The notes under the pieces: model-generated
The model's input: the letters and a program-made list of their open reading frames with translations, nothing else
What the model was told of the DNA's origin: nothing
Database searches by the model: none
Source: Haliotis asinina
Taxonomy: Eukaryota; Mollusca; Gastropoda; Lepetellida; Haliotidae
NCBI RefSeq assembly: GCF_037392515.1
Contig: NC_090280.1
Location: forward strand, 28,525,118-28,589,117
DNA length: 64,000 bases
Reading direction: 5' to 3'
Shown here: in pieces, positions 1 to 10,716 of the stretch
How positions within the stretch are numbered: position 1 is the first letter of the stretch
How the letters are laid out: each line of letters starts with the position of its first letter
Made by a program: the position numbers and the translations under genes

Positions 1-1870
1 ACCCCTCGCTTTAGCATTTACAATTTTATGCACCATAGGACAGCGACGGAAATAATGTTCTGCTTTTTTCCTTGCCTTCTTAGCTTTATTTGCATTCATT
101 GTTGAACCATGGTTGTCTTATATGTGGAACTACAGAGGAATTTGGTATACACTCATCAGTTATGGAATTTAATTCATCAGAAAAGCATTTAACAGCATCA
201 GGAACGTCAATAAAACGTTCAGGTTTAAGTTTTTCAGCACACAGTGTTTCATATAAAGGCCAGTTAGCCCTTTTAAAATTCCGCCTTGATGATGGAGGAA
301 CATTAGATGGAGTTATAGATTTTAGTATAGTAGGAAAATGGTCACTTCCACATAGGTCATCGTGGACTGACCATTCGAATTCATTTAGTAGTTCAGAATT
401 TGTCAATGACAAGTCGAGAGCAGAATACGTCCCTGTACCAGGGTGTAAATATGTGCTGGAACCATCATTATAAATACATAAATCATTGTCAGAACAAAAG
501 TCTTCCAACAATGTATCTTTAGCGTTTGTAGTTACACTACCTCAGAGTCGGTTGTGCCCATTTAAGTCTCCCATTATAATGCAAGGCTGTGTTAGTTTGT
601 CATATAGAGGTTGAAGTTTTGGCAAACGTCGAAGACGGCGAAGTATAGAGAGAGCATAGCGTAAACGCTACATGTAAAGTAATTTTCACTACAGCAGCCT
701 GCATATTAGTAATAAGTGAAACAGGGCTATGAATAACTTTTTGTCTGACTGTACAATATTATTGGAATAAACTATCTTTTTGGGGGATGTATTGCGGATC
801 TACCCCGCACTCTTTTGGAGGGCGACAAGCTATGTGCCCTAGAATGGACGTTTTCAGGAACCCACAAGAGAACCATACTTATTGAACAATTGAAAATTAA
901 GAAAGCTCGCCTGAGCAGTTGCATTTTCTAAAATCACTAGTACAATCTTCTGTTGTGTGTGTTTTCTCAACACAGTGAGCACACACAACAGACAATGTGC
1001 AAGTAGTTACACCATGTCTATATTCCTGGCATTTGAAACACCTGAGCGGGTTGGGGATGTAGGTGTCAACCTCAATGTTACAGTAGGCTGCCTTCACCGA
1101 TTTAGATGCATTTGGAGTTGAAACAGTAAACAGATACGTATTTGTTTTTATGGTTTCGTTATTTCTTCGAGTTGAAAAGCGCTTGACATAAAGGACACCT
1201 TGATCCTTCATTTGTGATACAACAGGGTCATTTTTGACGTTTTGTTTTTTTTGGTGGTATTTCGTAAGCCATTGTTAGTGTAACATGGTTCATCATCCGA
1301 GCTCCCCACCCACCACGGAGTATCACAAGGACAATGCTAAAAGCAGGCGGGTCTCCAGCTTGCAGCATCAAGGACACCCTGATGATATACTCCAGCAGAA
1401 GAATTAAAAGATTAATTATTCCACCAGATTGACCCATGAGTCACCGCCTTCTGGCATTGGACTCTAGGCAAAGTTCAGAACAACATATTTCAAAATCAAA
1501 AATGTTTTAGACAATAAAGCCATGACCAAAGTTACACCAGTTCCAAATGATGTGTGTGCAATGATAAATATAATTATAGTCCATGCACAGGGCTTGGCAT
1601 GACCAGCCGATTGGTTGAACCGGGCCCATTCGACCACCCGTCTAGGTGAAGTCAGGGCCAAAGTGGTGTGTTGAGCAATAGGAACAACGATCCTGCTCCC
1701 ATGCCCTAAACCACCAGGATCCCTTCCTCCACCGACACAGGGCCGCAACCCACGGCCAACAGGTTGGTGGACCAAATATCCCCCCGGGTCCACTACGGGG
1801 GTGTCGGCGAGCTCTTGGCGTTACCCAGCACCCAGCACCCACCACAAGGAGGTGGCTCGCCATGGGTGCC
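1..1870 (-). mobile_element. N1: I/Nimb-like LINE, 5' part, internally deleted
   Basis: Read on the minus strand it starts at 1870 with the family's 5' ribozyme-like end, then a 5' UTR to about 1270, an ORF1 piece (897-1211) and an endonuclease piece (86-511), and runs off the left edge. The ORF1 piece has two zinc-knuckle-like clusters (CFKCQEYRHGVTTC, CAHCVEKTHTTEDC). The endonuclease piece keeps the GSDHFPT motif. Compared with N3, most of the ORF1 N-terminal half and the ORF1-ORF2 junction are deleted. The start reads in frame as MAYEIPPKKTKR before a stop. This is a dead copy. Family call rests on the match to N3 and N6, which carry RT and RNase H. Confidence 0.85.
1806..1870 (-). ncRNA. 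HDV-like ribozyme fold at 5' end of N1
   Basis: First 65 nt of N1. The 5' GGCACCC can pair with GGGTGCT (P1, opening with a G-U wobble), GGCGAGC pairs with GCTCGCC (P2), CACC with GGTG (P3), loop L3 is TCCTTGT, and GG after P1 can pair with the CC in L3 (P1.1). This copy carries a 7-nt duplication (GGGTGCT twice), giving two alternative P1 3' strands. The candidate catalytic C lies in GCCAAGA before P2. See the ribozyme finding. Confidence 0.6.
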
Positions 1871-2159
1871 TGATGTGTTATAACCGACATTGCGTTCAAC
1901 AGAACAATTTTCATATTTTTTTAAATGTCGGCTACTTACTTAATTATTTAAGTCAAATTACAATATGCCCCCCCAATCCCCCGATGGATTTACTGAGACT
2001 TTTAGTATGATGTGTACTGAGGTTGTCTGGGTACAAAACATTTGGATATATTTCTGTTGCGATTTGTTTAGGGTCAAACTGTCATTCTCCTGGCGTATGG
2101 AGGCACGTTACGAGTGAATGTGTTTTTTAAGTAAATATAGTTGCTCTGAAAATCTCCCA

Positions 2160-2420
2160 CATAAAACGGTGAATGCAGATTATCTGATACCACTTGTCAT
2201 AACAAGAACTGACATTTAATATGGTGAAGACTGCTAGACCCACTTTTTCGATAGCTCTTTATTGAACTCGGCTGGCGTTTCTGGATAACATCCCACTTAA
2301 GACATAGATAAAGTATTCACATGCCGCCAGGTAATGAGTGAGAATGCAGAGAATCATCATCAGAGTGTCTGTAGATCACTGGCATCAGCGGTCACTCTAT
2401 AAAAATTATTTCATACCATA
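2160..2420. repeat. Downstream block shared by the three tandem gene units (copy 1)
   Basis: Resembles 43690-43890 and, over its last part, 29480-29600. Shared words include ACTGACATTTA, CATCCCACTTAAGACATA and TAATGAGTGAGAA. Each copy lies about 2-3 kb beyond the stop of one ankyrin exon, so it marks the downstream flank of the duplicated unit. No coding potential seen. Confidence 0.6.
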
Positions 2421-2445
2421 AATGGCTGCTAATACAATTTGTTAA

Positions 2446-3597
2446 AGATCACATGCAACCAAAAAATCAAACATAATTAAAACACAATTATCACTTATTC
2501 ATGACATCTAATATACATTGCTGCTTGCTAAAAAACAAATAAACAAAATTATAAGCGTACTATCGCGGTTCAAAAGTGCAATATTTTGTACTTGGGCTTA
2601 CTTCCCTCGAAACGAAGCCCTCGGCAGACCGAACCCAGTCATAGCGGGTGGCTGTGCACTCTAGGGTAACGACGACTTCCGATTGGCTGGTTCATTTGCT
2701 GATACGCTGAAGGTTCATTTTGTATACAGAAAGATGATCTGTTTGATGGGCATTTTATAAGTATGGCTAGTCACAAGAAAGTAAGATTCTTTATGGATAA
2801 CAACTTCTTTTATTGTACTCGATGCATCGTTTCAGTACGGATTCATATACCGTTGTCAAACAAAATCATTTAGACTAGAATAAGTTGTTATCCCTAGATA
2901 ATGTATATAGAGATGTTGGCTTTTGTAAATACACATTCTCTGAATTTGAGTTCGATCAAATCAAAAATCATCTCAGCAGAGATGGTGAACTACTGCGTGA
3001 CTGGAAAGTGTCATTCGTCCAAGTACAAAGCAGGACTTGAAAGAGTTTGCACCAATTTCCGTCAAATTCAGTCATCCGAAAAAATGGATGTAATTTTGTT
3101 TGCAACCCATAGACATAAAAACTTGTCATGTGTGCAAGTATCACACCTGCCTAATTACATTATGTGGCACAGACTGGACTCGGGTGCACGAGTCATAAAT
3201 CAATTTGTTTTGTTTATGACGTATAGCCAGATAGGTGTTAAGTTCAAATTGCATGTGGTCAATGATTGAAGCTGTTTATGTAACGAGTAGATTATTTACG
3301 TGTTTGTGTACTGCTCACGACCTCATACTCCGAGCATGCATACTGTTTCAATCTCCGCAAGCCTATACGCTGCGCATGCGTTATGGGCGGAGCGCAGCAC
3401 AGCTGTTGAAACCAGTTTTCCCCCCAGCGCTGGGGGGAATTTAGTGAATCGTTTGAACTCCGATTTCGCGGGCTTTTTTTTCATCGCGTTTTTTCAACTT
3501 TATAGACTGAATTGACACTTTTCATGATTTGTTTCGGTAAGTGCATACCTAAAGGTATCAGAATCTGCAAAGTTGCGTTTCACTTCGCATGTGACCT
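2446..3597. mobile_element. Kolobok-like DNA transposon derivative, copy 1
   Basis: A 1152-bp element with inverted ends, AGATCACATGCAAC at left and the inverse of AGGTCACATGCGAA at right, flanked by TTAA (2442-2445) and TTGA (3598-3601), which fits a TTAA target with one change. It is the same family as 51745-53159 in opposite orientation: sub-terminal stretches such as GCGCATGCGTTATGGGCG and CGAAATCGGAG are shared. It holds a THAP-domain relic but no full transposase. TTAA duplication plus THAP is the combination known for Kolobok elements. A piggyBac origin is the alternative but does not explain the THAP. Confidence 0.65.
2982..3085 (+). pseudogene. THAP zinc-finger relic inside Kolobok-like copy 1
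   Basis: The frame from 2982 reads MVNYCVTGKCHSSKYKAGLE, and after a frame change LHQFPSNSVIRKN. This is the start of a THAP finger: M-V-x2-C-x4-C, then the conserved F-P-x(D/N)-x2-R segment. THAP fingers bind DNA and occur in P-element and Kolobok transposases. The C-terminal C-x2-H pair is not visible and the frame breaks soon, so it is non-functional. The second copy shows the same protein on the minus strand (about 52285-52383) with a stop in place of the first Cys. Confidence 0.6.
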
Positions 3598-3741
3598 TTG
3601 AGTTCACAGTCCTGTATGTGTATGTTGTCTGCTGTGTCAATTCCAAAAGCCCAGGTCGTTCAATCTACTGACATCTGTGACGGTTACGAAATTACCGCGA
3701 CAAACGTCTTGTGAGTTCCCATTAAACCGGCAAAATAAAAG

Positions 3742-3950
3742 TGAGTGAGTTTAGTTTTACGCCGCACTCAGCAATATTCCAGCTATATGGCGGCGGTCTG
3801 TAAATAATCGAGTCTGGACCAGACAATCCAGTGACCAACAACGTGAGCATCGATCTGCACAATTGGGAACCGATGACATGTGTCAACCAAGTGAGCGAGT
3901 CTGACCACCCGATCTCGTTAGTCGCCTGTTACGACAAGCATAGCTTTTTA
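3742..3950 (-). mobile_element. Abalone-type SINE, 5'-truncated
   Basis: The 3' tail (ACTCACTCAC on the minus strand) is at 3742. The body contains GCAATATTCCAGCTATATGG, ACCGATGACATGTGTCAACC and CGACAAGCATAGC. It is flanked by a perfect 12-bp target-site duplication GCAAAATAAAAG at 3730-3741 and 3951-3962. The 5' head seen in the copies at 10008 and 59055 is missing. Confidence 0.85.
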
Positions 3951-3962
3951 GCAAAATAAAAG

Positions 3963-5149
3963 AGAAGTACAGATTTCTAATTCGAAGTTATTGGATCACA
4001 ACCCTAAAGCATTGGTTCATAAATCTAAACTACTAACTCATACACGTCTTGTTATTTCAATCATAATTAAATGTACTGATTGTTCGACGTTGCCAGGCCA
4101 CACTACGACCATCATAGCATATCATTATAGAAATTAATCATAGCTTAACAAATCCGACCGGAAGCAAGCAAACAAAGGGAGGCAGAATTTAACACAGGTA
4201 CATGAGCTTGCCATAAGCAGTTCTCAAGAGTTGTCAAATGCACGTTATCTACAGATGATATAGACATACTGGTGTTGTGAGTCTCAGAAATGTAATAAAT
4301 ATCACACATTACCTCAGGCATCTCTCATTCATAAGGATGATGGAGACAGACTATGACATACAATATTGTCCAAAGCAGGATCTGTACTTAACTGAGACAG
4401 AATAACCCCAAATATATTATACGTTACATGGTTACATTTGATCACTTTCTAAATAACACTGAATATTCACCGCATGGTGCAGAATTACAAAATCTATAAC
4501 ATGTTAAATGCAACATGTAACACTTATTAGGATCAGCATTGGAACAGATGAATTAGAAACCTTTTTCCTATGCATCAAACTTTCGACAGGAAGACAATCC
4601 CTGCTTTCAGGGATCCAGTCGACCCTTATGAATTTATCTTCCGCCAACATGTCAGTGTGATCCGATTTGACGATATGGCTGGTATTTGTGATCACGTGCT
4701 CTGATAAGTCTGGTTTCAGGTCTTCGCGGGTGGTCTGTGCTCTTTCTTACGAGTACGCACAGGCCTGTCTTATTCACATGTGTAGGAGCTGTGTATAAAC
4801 ACATTCTAGATAAAGAATCAGTCAGCTCAGAGTATCTAAATATATTGTTCACTCCTTTGTAGTTATTACAGTTGGCCCATCCAACAGTATGGTACAAATG
4901 ATCAGGTGTCTGCATGTTTTACCCACATTATTTCTTAACTCGCAATAAACAACCACAGAATACGTAATTTTGTTGCATGAGTACATGATGGATGACGACA
5001 CAACATTCAGGAAAGTTTTGAATATTTACGCTGAGATCTGAATATGACATGGTATCAGATAGTCAATAAACCAATCCTGACGTTAGAGTAATGTATTATG
5101 ACTTTAAAATCCATCCACAAATTCCAGTTTATACAATGGAATGTGTCTA
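3963..5149. other. Downstream of gene 1; no feature recognised
   Basis: AT-rich DNA after the stop of ankyrin gene 1. It should contain the 3' UTR and polyadenylation site. An 87-codon minus-strand frame at 4652-4915 has no recognisable domain and lacks a matching copy downstream of genes 2 and 3, so it is not called. Confidence 0.5.
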
Positions 5150-6729
5150 TTATGGTGTTGTCTGGAACCGATTCAAGGCATCGCATGGATCGTCCTCTCT
5201 GTATGACCCCTCAACAATGTGTCGTGTGGACACATACTTCACTATACGTACATTTTCACCTTCACAGGCCATAGTTAGGATGTTATCACCATCACCATTC
5301 ACAACTGTAAGATCAGCCACATGATCAGCAAGTAAGAAGAAGATAGCCTCATGTCCACAACGTGCTGCAATCATTGCTGGTGTTCTGTCCTCCCCATTTC
5401 GACTGTTGATATCCACAATGTTGTGTGTGAGGAGGTGCCTTACTATCTCAACATTGTCTCCACCACAGGCCAAATGAAGGATGTTGTTATTATCTTTATC
5501 CAACAGTGAGAGATCAGCTCCCCATTTCACAAGTAAGTCATAGACGTCATCTTGTTCGGATATGACTGCATACATTACTGTTGTCAAGCCGCTTCCATCT
5601 CGACCGTTGATGTCCACATTTTCATGTGCTAGAACGTACTTGATTATATCAACGTTTCCTCCTTCACACGACAATTGAAAAATAGTTTCTTCGTCATAAT
5701 CCACCAGTGACAGATTTGCTCCTGCTTCAACAAGGAGGTCAAACGCATCATTTTGACCAAAAGTGGCTGCCTGCATTACCGGTGTTCGGCCGTTCGAATC
5801 TTGGTTGTCGATGTCCACAATGCCTTGCGTCAGTAGGTACTTGATTATTTCAACATTACCACCTTCACAGGCCACATGAAGGATGGTTTCTTTGTTGCCA
5901 GCCACAAGTGACAGATCTGCACCCGCTTTCACAAGGACGTCAAACACATTTTTATGTCCTTCACTGGCTCCCTGCATAATTGGTGTCCAACCTTTATCCA
6001 ACCGACTGTCAATATCCACAATGTTATATTTCAGGAGGTACTTGATTATTTCAACATTACCCCCTACACAGGCGAAATGAAGGATGTTTGTTTTGTGGCG
6101 ACCCACTAGTGACAGATCAGCCCCTTTATCAACAAGGACATCAAACACATTTTTGTGTCCATGCCTGGCGCCGTACATTACTGGAGTCCAGCCGCTAATA
6201 TCTCGCGTGTCGATGTCCACAAAATCTTGTTTCAGAAGATGCTTAATTATCTCAACATTACCACCTTCACATGCCACGTGGAGAATGGTTTCTTTGTCGC
6301 CATCCAATAGCGACAGATGTGCTCCTGCTTCCACAAGGACGTCAAACACATCCTTATGCCCGGCACTGGCTGCATGCAATACTGGCGTCCTGCCGTTCAT
6401 ATCTCGAGTATTGATGTCCCCAATTTTCTGTGCGAGGACATATTTCACAATTTGTAAATTTCCTCCAATACAAGCTAAATGAAGAATGTTCCTATCGCCC
6501 ACATCCACTAAAGACAGGTCGGCACCTTCCTTGACAAGTAGATCAAACATTTCTCTATTTCCGTCCTTTGCTGCGTGCATCACCGGTGTCATGTGACCTT
6601 TCCCCATTGAGTTGATATTTTCCCAGCCATGAAGCAAAATGTTCCTGACTCCGATTAAATCTCCCATGATGCAGGCCTTGACGATGTTACTGTGTAATTC
6701 AGTATTCACTTTCGTCCAGTTACAGTGTT
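5150..6729 (-). CDS. Gene 1, terminal exon: ankyrin-repeat domain
   Basis: Long uninterrupted exon of 526 codons including the stop. The splice acceptor TTATGTCTTACTTCAG precedes AACACTGTAAC at 6729, so the upstream Met codons seen in the open frame lie in the polypyrimidine tract and are not the start. The reading frame needs one base from the previous exon (phase 1), supplied by the G that ends the 85-nt exon. It encodes a capping repeat and seven copies of a 67-residue module, each of two ankyrin repeats: type A (TPVMxAAxxGHKDVFDVLV, xAGADLSLV) and type B (TILHVACEGGNVEIIKYLL, then DIVDID). That makes about 15 repeats. Ankyrin repeats bind other proteins. The C-terminus REDDPCDALNRFQTTP is longer than in gene 2, which stops after DDPC. 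It looks intact. Whether it acts outside or inside the cell depends on the upstream exons. Confidence 0.85.
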
Positions 6730-7559
6730 CTGAAGTAAGACATAACATCATTTGATAACATCTAACGATTTATTCCCTGGAACACTAGCTGAACATAACC
6801 CTAACTTAGGTTGTATTAAGTTTGTATTGAAGAATCTACGTTATTCCCACAACTGAACTTTGCGGCTTATGTCAAACGAAATTCAATACTGGTACCAACT
6901 ATAAGGGAACTCTAAGAGATAAATATTTATGTGGTTGCGATCATATTGTGAATAATGTAACAGACACAAAACACGTTCTCTTATTTTCAAAAGTCACTTG
7001 TATGTTGAAAGATATATAATATACAAGTCATATATGCATAGAGAGAAGTTAATTACCTCCTATATTGTAATGCCAGTGGAACCTTAATAGTGAAAAACAG
7101 TGATAGTTTCATTAGTTAAATCATATTACTACTATGTTTTGTCAATATATATCCATAAATCGTATGAACCCTTAGCGCCATGACACAACACAACATGCAC
7201 GTGCAGACTTACAACCATGACTTATCCAAATGCAGTACTTTAACGTGGGACAATTCCACTATTTAATTAGCTCATGTCGCACGCGAAGAGAATGCAAATT
7301 TGTGGTTGCCACACGGCTGGACTGTCCTTCAAGGCAGACAAAAGACTAACAGGCTATCATTACTGCGTAATTGGCAGGCTAGTCAGATGGCATGCCCGGA
7401 CTCATTAGCTGAAGGACTGTTCACGTTCAGGACGTGTATCCGTGACATCTCATCGTTAAGACTGAGCACTTTTACGGGTTATAAGACGTTTACCATGAGT
7501 CGAATGTGGCCCAAAAGCGCCAGTGGATTCCAAATTGACGTCTTAGCTCCGAGACTGTA
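6730..7559. other. Intron of gene 1, ankyrin side; no exon recognised
   Basis: AT-rich sequence between the ankyrin acceptor and a transposon relic. An 86-codon plus-strand frame at 7300-7560 has no recognisable family. I looked for a hydrophobic phase 1-1 exon on the minus strand that could code a membrane span and did not find one by eye. Confidence 0.45.
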
Positions 7560-8235
7560 AAGAACTGGTAAAGGGCTGCTGGATTGACTTTATGGATGAT
7601 CATGAGACGTTCACTGTTGACAAAGAGCTATAAAAGACGGCGTTGGATTTGGTGTCAAGCCAAAAGAAATTGGAATCTGACAGCATGGAGAAGGATGCTT
7701 AAGCTTGGTCCATGCCAAAAGATGGTCGTGTTCTAGCCAGGAGGCCTAGCACATCCTTCACTTAGTTTCTTTCTGGTGAGGCTCAGTGATACTTTGGGGA
7801 TGCTTCTCACTTAACTACAAGTTGGACCTGTTAACGATACAGGGCAATCCGACCAGTGAACAGTAGGTGGTGGATTCTTTCGTCATTTTGTCATTTTGCC
7901 AATCATACTCTTGCCTCTAGGCCTCTAGGAGTTCATGGATGGAAACGTTCGATCCCACGATTCCATTCTGGTGACAAAAACCTTATCCAAAACAATGCTG
8001 GGAATGGGATTGAATGGTCATCCATGAATCCAAATATCAACCCTATTGGGCACATTTGGGACTTCCAGGGAGGTCGTGTGCAGGCGAGAGACCCTCTTGT
8101 GCAGACGTTAAGTGAATTGAGACAAGCATTGTATACGAAATGTCACAGATTACACATGGTTCTGTTTCGTGTAAGGGGCATGACTGGAAGGTTTGTGGCC
8201 GTCATCCGGGCAAATGGAGGAAGTACGCGTTAGTG
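7560..8235 (+). mobile_element. Tc1-like transposon relic
   Basis: Broken plus-strand transposase. Recognisable pieces in several frames are an ILWGCFSLNYKLDLLTIQGN-like core around 7790-7845 and, near the end, NPNINPIGHIWDFQGGRV followed by RDPLVQTLSELRQAL and a VIRANGGSTR C-terminus. The final catalytic Glu of the usual NPIEH motif is Gly here. Multiple stops and frame changes are present, and terminal repeats were not identified. It lies in the intron of gene 1 between the mini-exon and the ankyrin exon, the same intron in which gene 2 holds an intact Tc1 element of a different subfamily. Confidence 0.7.
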
Positions 8236-8955
8236 ACTCCAAACTCTTGTAAAACCCTATGGAACCACTGTGACAAACACTATCATCTACAGCTAGTTGA
8301 TGAATTTGTCAACTCCATAGTTTCATGTAGTATTAATTTTCATGAAAATAACCTCATTTTCATATCCTGTTCCATAGCAATAAACGTCATTGTAAATTCG
8401 TCAGTACTGGAGTTCTTGTATTGACAAGTGTTTATTCACTGGCATCTCCTCTACTATGTCATGGTCAATGGATTATGAATGGTGTTCTGTACGGCATAAA
8501 AAGAAAAAAAGGAAAGAAGAAAACACTGTGGTGGCTTAACTTGTGTCTCTATGTGTTATATGGATGATACTTTTTTTTGCTAGTCTCCCTAGCTTTTAAA
8601 CGATTCTAAATAAACATATTATGCAAAACACAAATTGACGGAAAGGGTGGAGTATCAATACTTTCGAATATCAACACAGGTTAGTCGTACTATGCCTTTT
8701 ATCCCCCATATAGATTCACGACTTGATACATTAACATTGAATATCACAAAGATTCTTAAATATGAACTACTGTCAAATACTGAAGCCATGAGGATGCCAT
8801 GTTAACCTATAAGTTACAAACAGTTCAACAACGCGTCATCAGAGAGAACAACTCAAAGTTTTAGTTCCCCTAACGGTAAACGAATTGCAGTTTTATTAAG
8901 TGAATAGGCCTGTTAGACACGTACGGTTTTTGCAAGTGATTGCAGCAATATTTAC

Positions 8956-9040
8956 CTGTTACACATTCGGTTTTTGTAGTTCGAGTCTCCAGACACCTCA
9001 TGCTTGGGCATGTCTTCAACTGACAGGGGCCAGCTCGGAC
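8956..9040 (-). CDS. Gene 1, Cys-rich EGF-like mini-exon
   Basis: An 85-nt exon bounded by acceptor CCTGTTTCAG and donor GTAAATAT. It reads VRAGPCQLKTCPSMRCLETR then TTKTECVT, plus one leftover G (starts phase 0, ends phase 1). Four cysteines spaced C-x4-C-x4-C-x11-C resemble half of an EGF-like domain. The same exon with the same length and both splice sites is at 36068-36152 (gene 2), and damaged copies are at 13525-13605 and 48847-48887. Conservation of length, phase and Cys positions between paralogs, while flanking introns drift, is the evidence that it is a real exon. Its phases fit the PAN exon upstream and the ankyrin exon downstream exactly. Confidence 0.75.
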
Positions 9041-10007
9041 CTGAAACAGGAGCAATTTGGACACATGTCTTGGCCGTATTGTATCACCGGTTCTTTGTTT
9101 CTAGCCAATATGTGTGCAGATTCTAGTACTGATGCTTGGAGTCACATTGACGACAACTATAATGGACGAGTGCAGCAGCAGTGCAATATCAAAAATATGT
9201 GGATTCAGCGCTGGAGGCTATGAAAAGGTGTGAATTAGAAGTCAATATTTGGGGAGATGGTTTCTCAGCCTTATTTGAACAGGTCAGGGAGGTTGACTGA
9301 TTTATGGAAACAGGCAAGGAATACCAAACTGTAACTGCTGCGTGAGTGTATGTTATATTAGGCATCTGTCAGCGGATACTGACCACATGTGCTCTGCATG
9401 GAATATATGGGTTGATTAGCGGCACGTCATCGAAATGAATTTCAGTCAAGCGCTGAAGGTCACACAGAGAAACATTTATTCTGTTATTGCCTTGACAGGC
9501 AGCCGATGGAAAACGTTAAGGCTAGCTATTCACGAACCTCCCAACACACTGACTACGATAAAAGTTAAGAATTCTTAGGACTACGAACGTTTAGAGAATA
9601 GGAGCACAGAAATGGGTTTGTATGTTGACATCTAATATATGATGCATGTTAACGTGTTCTGATTTTTCTGGTACTCGTTGCAACTGTGAGCCAGTAAGAT
9701 CAGTTTGATGAAAAAGATGAAAATATCAGATTGAGCAGAGGTCACAGGCAGATCTGACTCGAAAAACACTTCTTTCTGATAAACTATACCTTAATGATGT
9801 ATTTTTATTAGGACTTTGACTATACATATGGCCTCAGGTTTGGAGGCTCACACATAAATTCTTTTCACTTGAAACAACTACAACATGTTTCACACAGGAC
9901 AGTGAAACTTTGGATAACATCTGTGGATTATTCCAATTGATGTAAACGATTGTAATTTACCACAGTAGTTGCACATTCACAGAGACAATGATAACTTCAA
10001 ACGGGAA
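9041..10007. other. Intron between PAN exon and mini-exon of gene 1
   Basis: Its left part (about 9060-9240) resembles sequence beside the gene 2 mini-exon (36170-36260) and gene 3 mini-exon (48890-49080), showing that introns were copied with the exons. No other feature recognised. Confidence 0.5.
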
Positions 10008-10277
10008 GACCCGTGAAGGCCCAGGGTAGAATAGGCCTTTGGCAACCCATGCTTGCCATAAAAGGTGACTGTGCTTGTCGGAAGTGGCGACTAACGGAAT
10101 CGGGTGGTCAGATTCGCTGACTTGGTTGACACATGTCATCGGTTCCCAATTGCGCAGATCGATGCTCATGTTGTTGATTACTGGATTGTCTGATCTAGAC
10201 TCGATTATTTACAGACCGCCGCCATATAGCTGGAATATTGCTTAGTGGGAATTAAACTCACTCACTCACTCACTCAC
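10008..10277 (+). mobile_element. Abalone-type SINE, near full length
   Basis: Plus-strand copy. It starts GACCCGTGAAGG and ends with (ACTC)n. It is flanked by an 11-12 bp target-site duplication, TCAAACGGGAA at 9997-10007 and TCAAACGGGGAA at 10278-10289. About 270 bp long. No convincing tRNA-like head was found. TAGAATAGGCC and GGTTCCCAATTGC are possible but weak A-box and B-box candidates. It sits in the first intron of gene 1. Confidence 0.85.
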
Positions 10278-10327
10278 TCAAACGGGGAAAATAATCGCCT
10301 TCCGCACACGCATGCACGTACCTAACC

Positions 10328-10335
10328 ACACACAC

Positions 10336-10370
<35 letters not shown>

Positions 10371-10375
10371 TACAC
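10328..10375. repeat. (CACATA)n-like microsatellite
   Basis: Short run of ACACAT units just downstream of the PAN exon donor of gene 1. It makes the minus-strand open frame appear to extend past the true exon end. Confidence 0.8.
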
Positions 10376-10434
10376 GTCCCTGAAAACCAAACCAGACAAG
10401 CAAATAACACAAACCCAAACAGATGGAATCTTAC

Positions 10435-10716
10435 ATTGGCTAATTCCTTAGTTCCAACGAAATGTTGTTCCTCGTTCGTAATCGTACCTTGATCCATTTC
10501 CGACAGTTGACAAGTGAGTGTTGCAATAGTGTATTTAAGACCTTGACAGAAGCCACTTTGTATGCATTTGATTTGGCATAACTTGATGCCTACGTTCTTG
10601 AAGACTATGGAACTATAGGCAGAATCTGACAGGTGACAAATAGCCACATCGAATTTGAGACACGGTATTAAAAGAAGGAACACTTTCCCAGCATTAAGAA
10701 AATGCCACTTTGTCAT
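10435..10716 (-). CDS. Gene 1, first coding exon: signal peptide and PAN/apple-like domain
   Basis: 94 codons from ATG at 10716 to donor GTAAGATT at 10434, ending in phase 0. Residues 1-27 (MTKWHFLNAGKVFLLLIPCL, then KFDVAIC) look like a signal peptide. The rest has a PAN/apple-like Cys pattern: KLCQIKC, SGFCQG, then Y...TLTCQL, and ends near FVGTKELAN. I chose this Met over earlier in-frame ones because the gene 2 exon aligns from the equivalent MTTAHS. PAN/apple domains are extracellular protein- or carbohydrate-binding modules. Paralogs: 42461-42745 (intact), 60391-60662 and 17380-17600 (broken). The domain call rests on Cys spacing only. The full apple disulfide set is not complete. Confidence 0.7.

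Noticed and set aside
4652-4915. Possible extra exon downstream of gene 1 (CLYTAPTHVNKTGLCVL)
   Set aside because: No equivalent beyond genes 2 and 3, no recognisable domain, and the ankyrin exon already ends in a stop.
5883-6482. Plus-strand open frames opposite the ankyrin exons (also 31651-32933 and 47017-48270)
   Set aside because: They follow the ankyrin repeat periodicity in antisense and have no independent start context, splice sites or domain. They are shadows of the repeat coding.
6730-6751. Met codons at the start of the ankyrin open frames as true starts (also near 32965)
   Set aside because: They lie inside a conserved polypyrimidine-AG acceptor (TGTCTTACTTCAG) shared by genes 1 and 2. 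Homology begins only after the AG.
9055-9318. A ribozyme-like 5' end for the SINE as well (GACCCGTGAAGG head)
   Set aside because: I could pair GACCCG with a later CGGGT but found no matching P2, P3, L3 or catalytic strand; unlike the LINE end it does not form the HDV layout.
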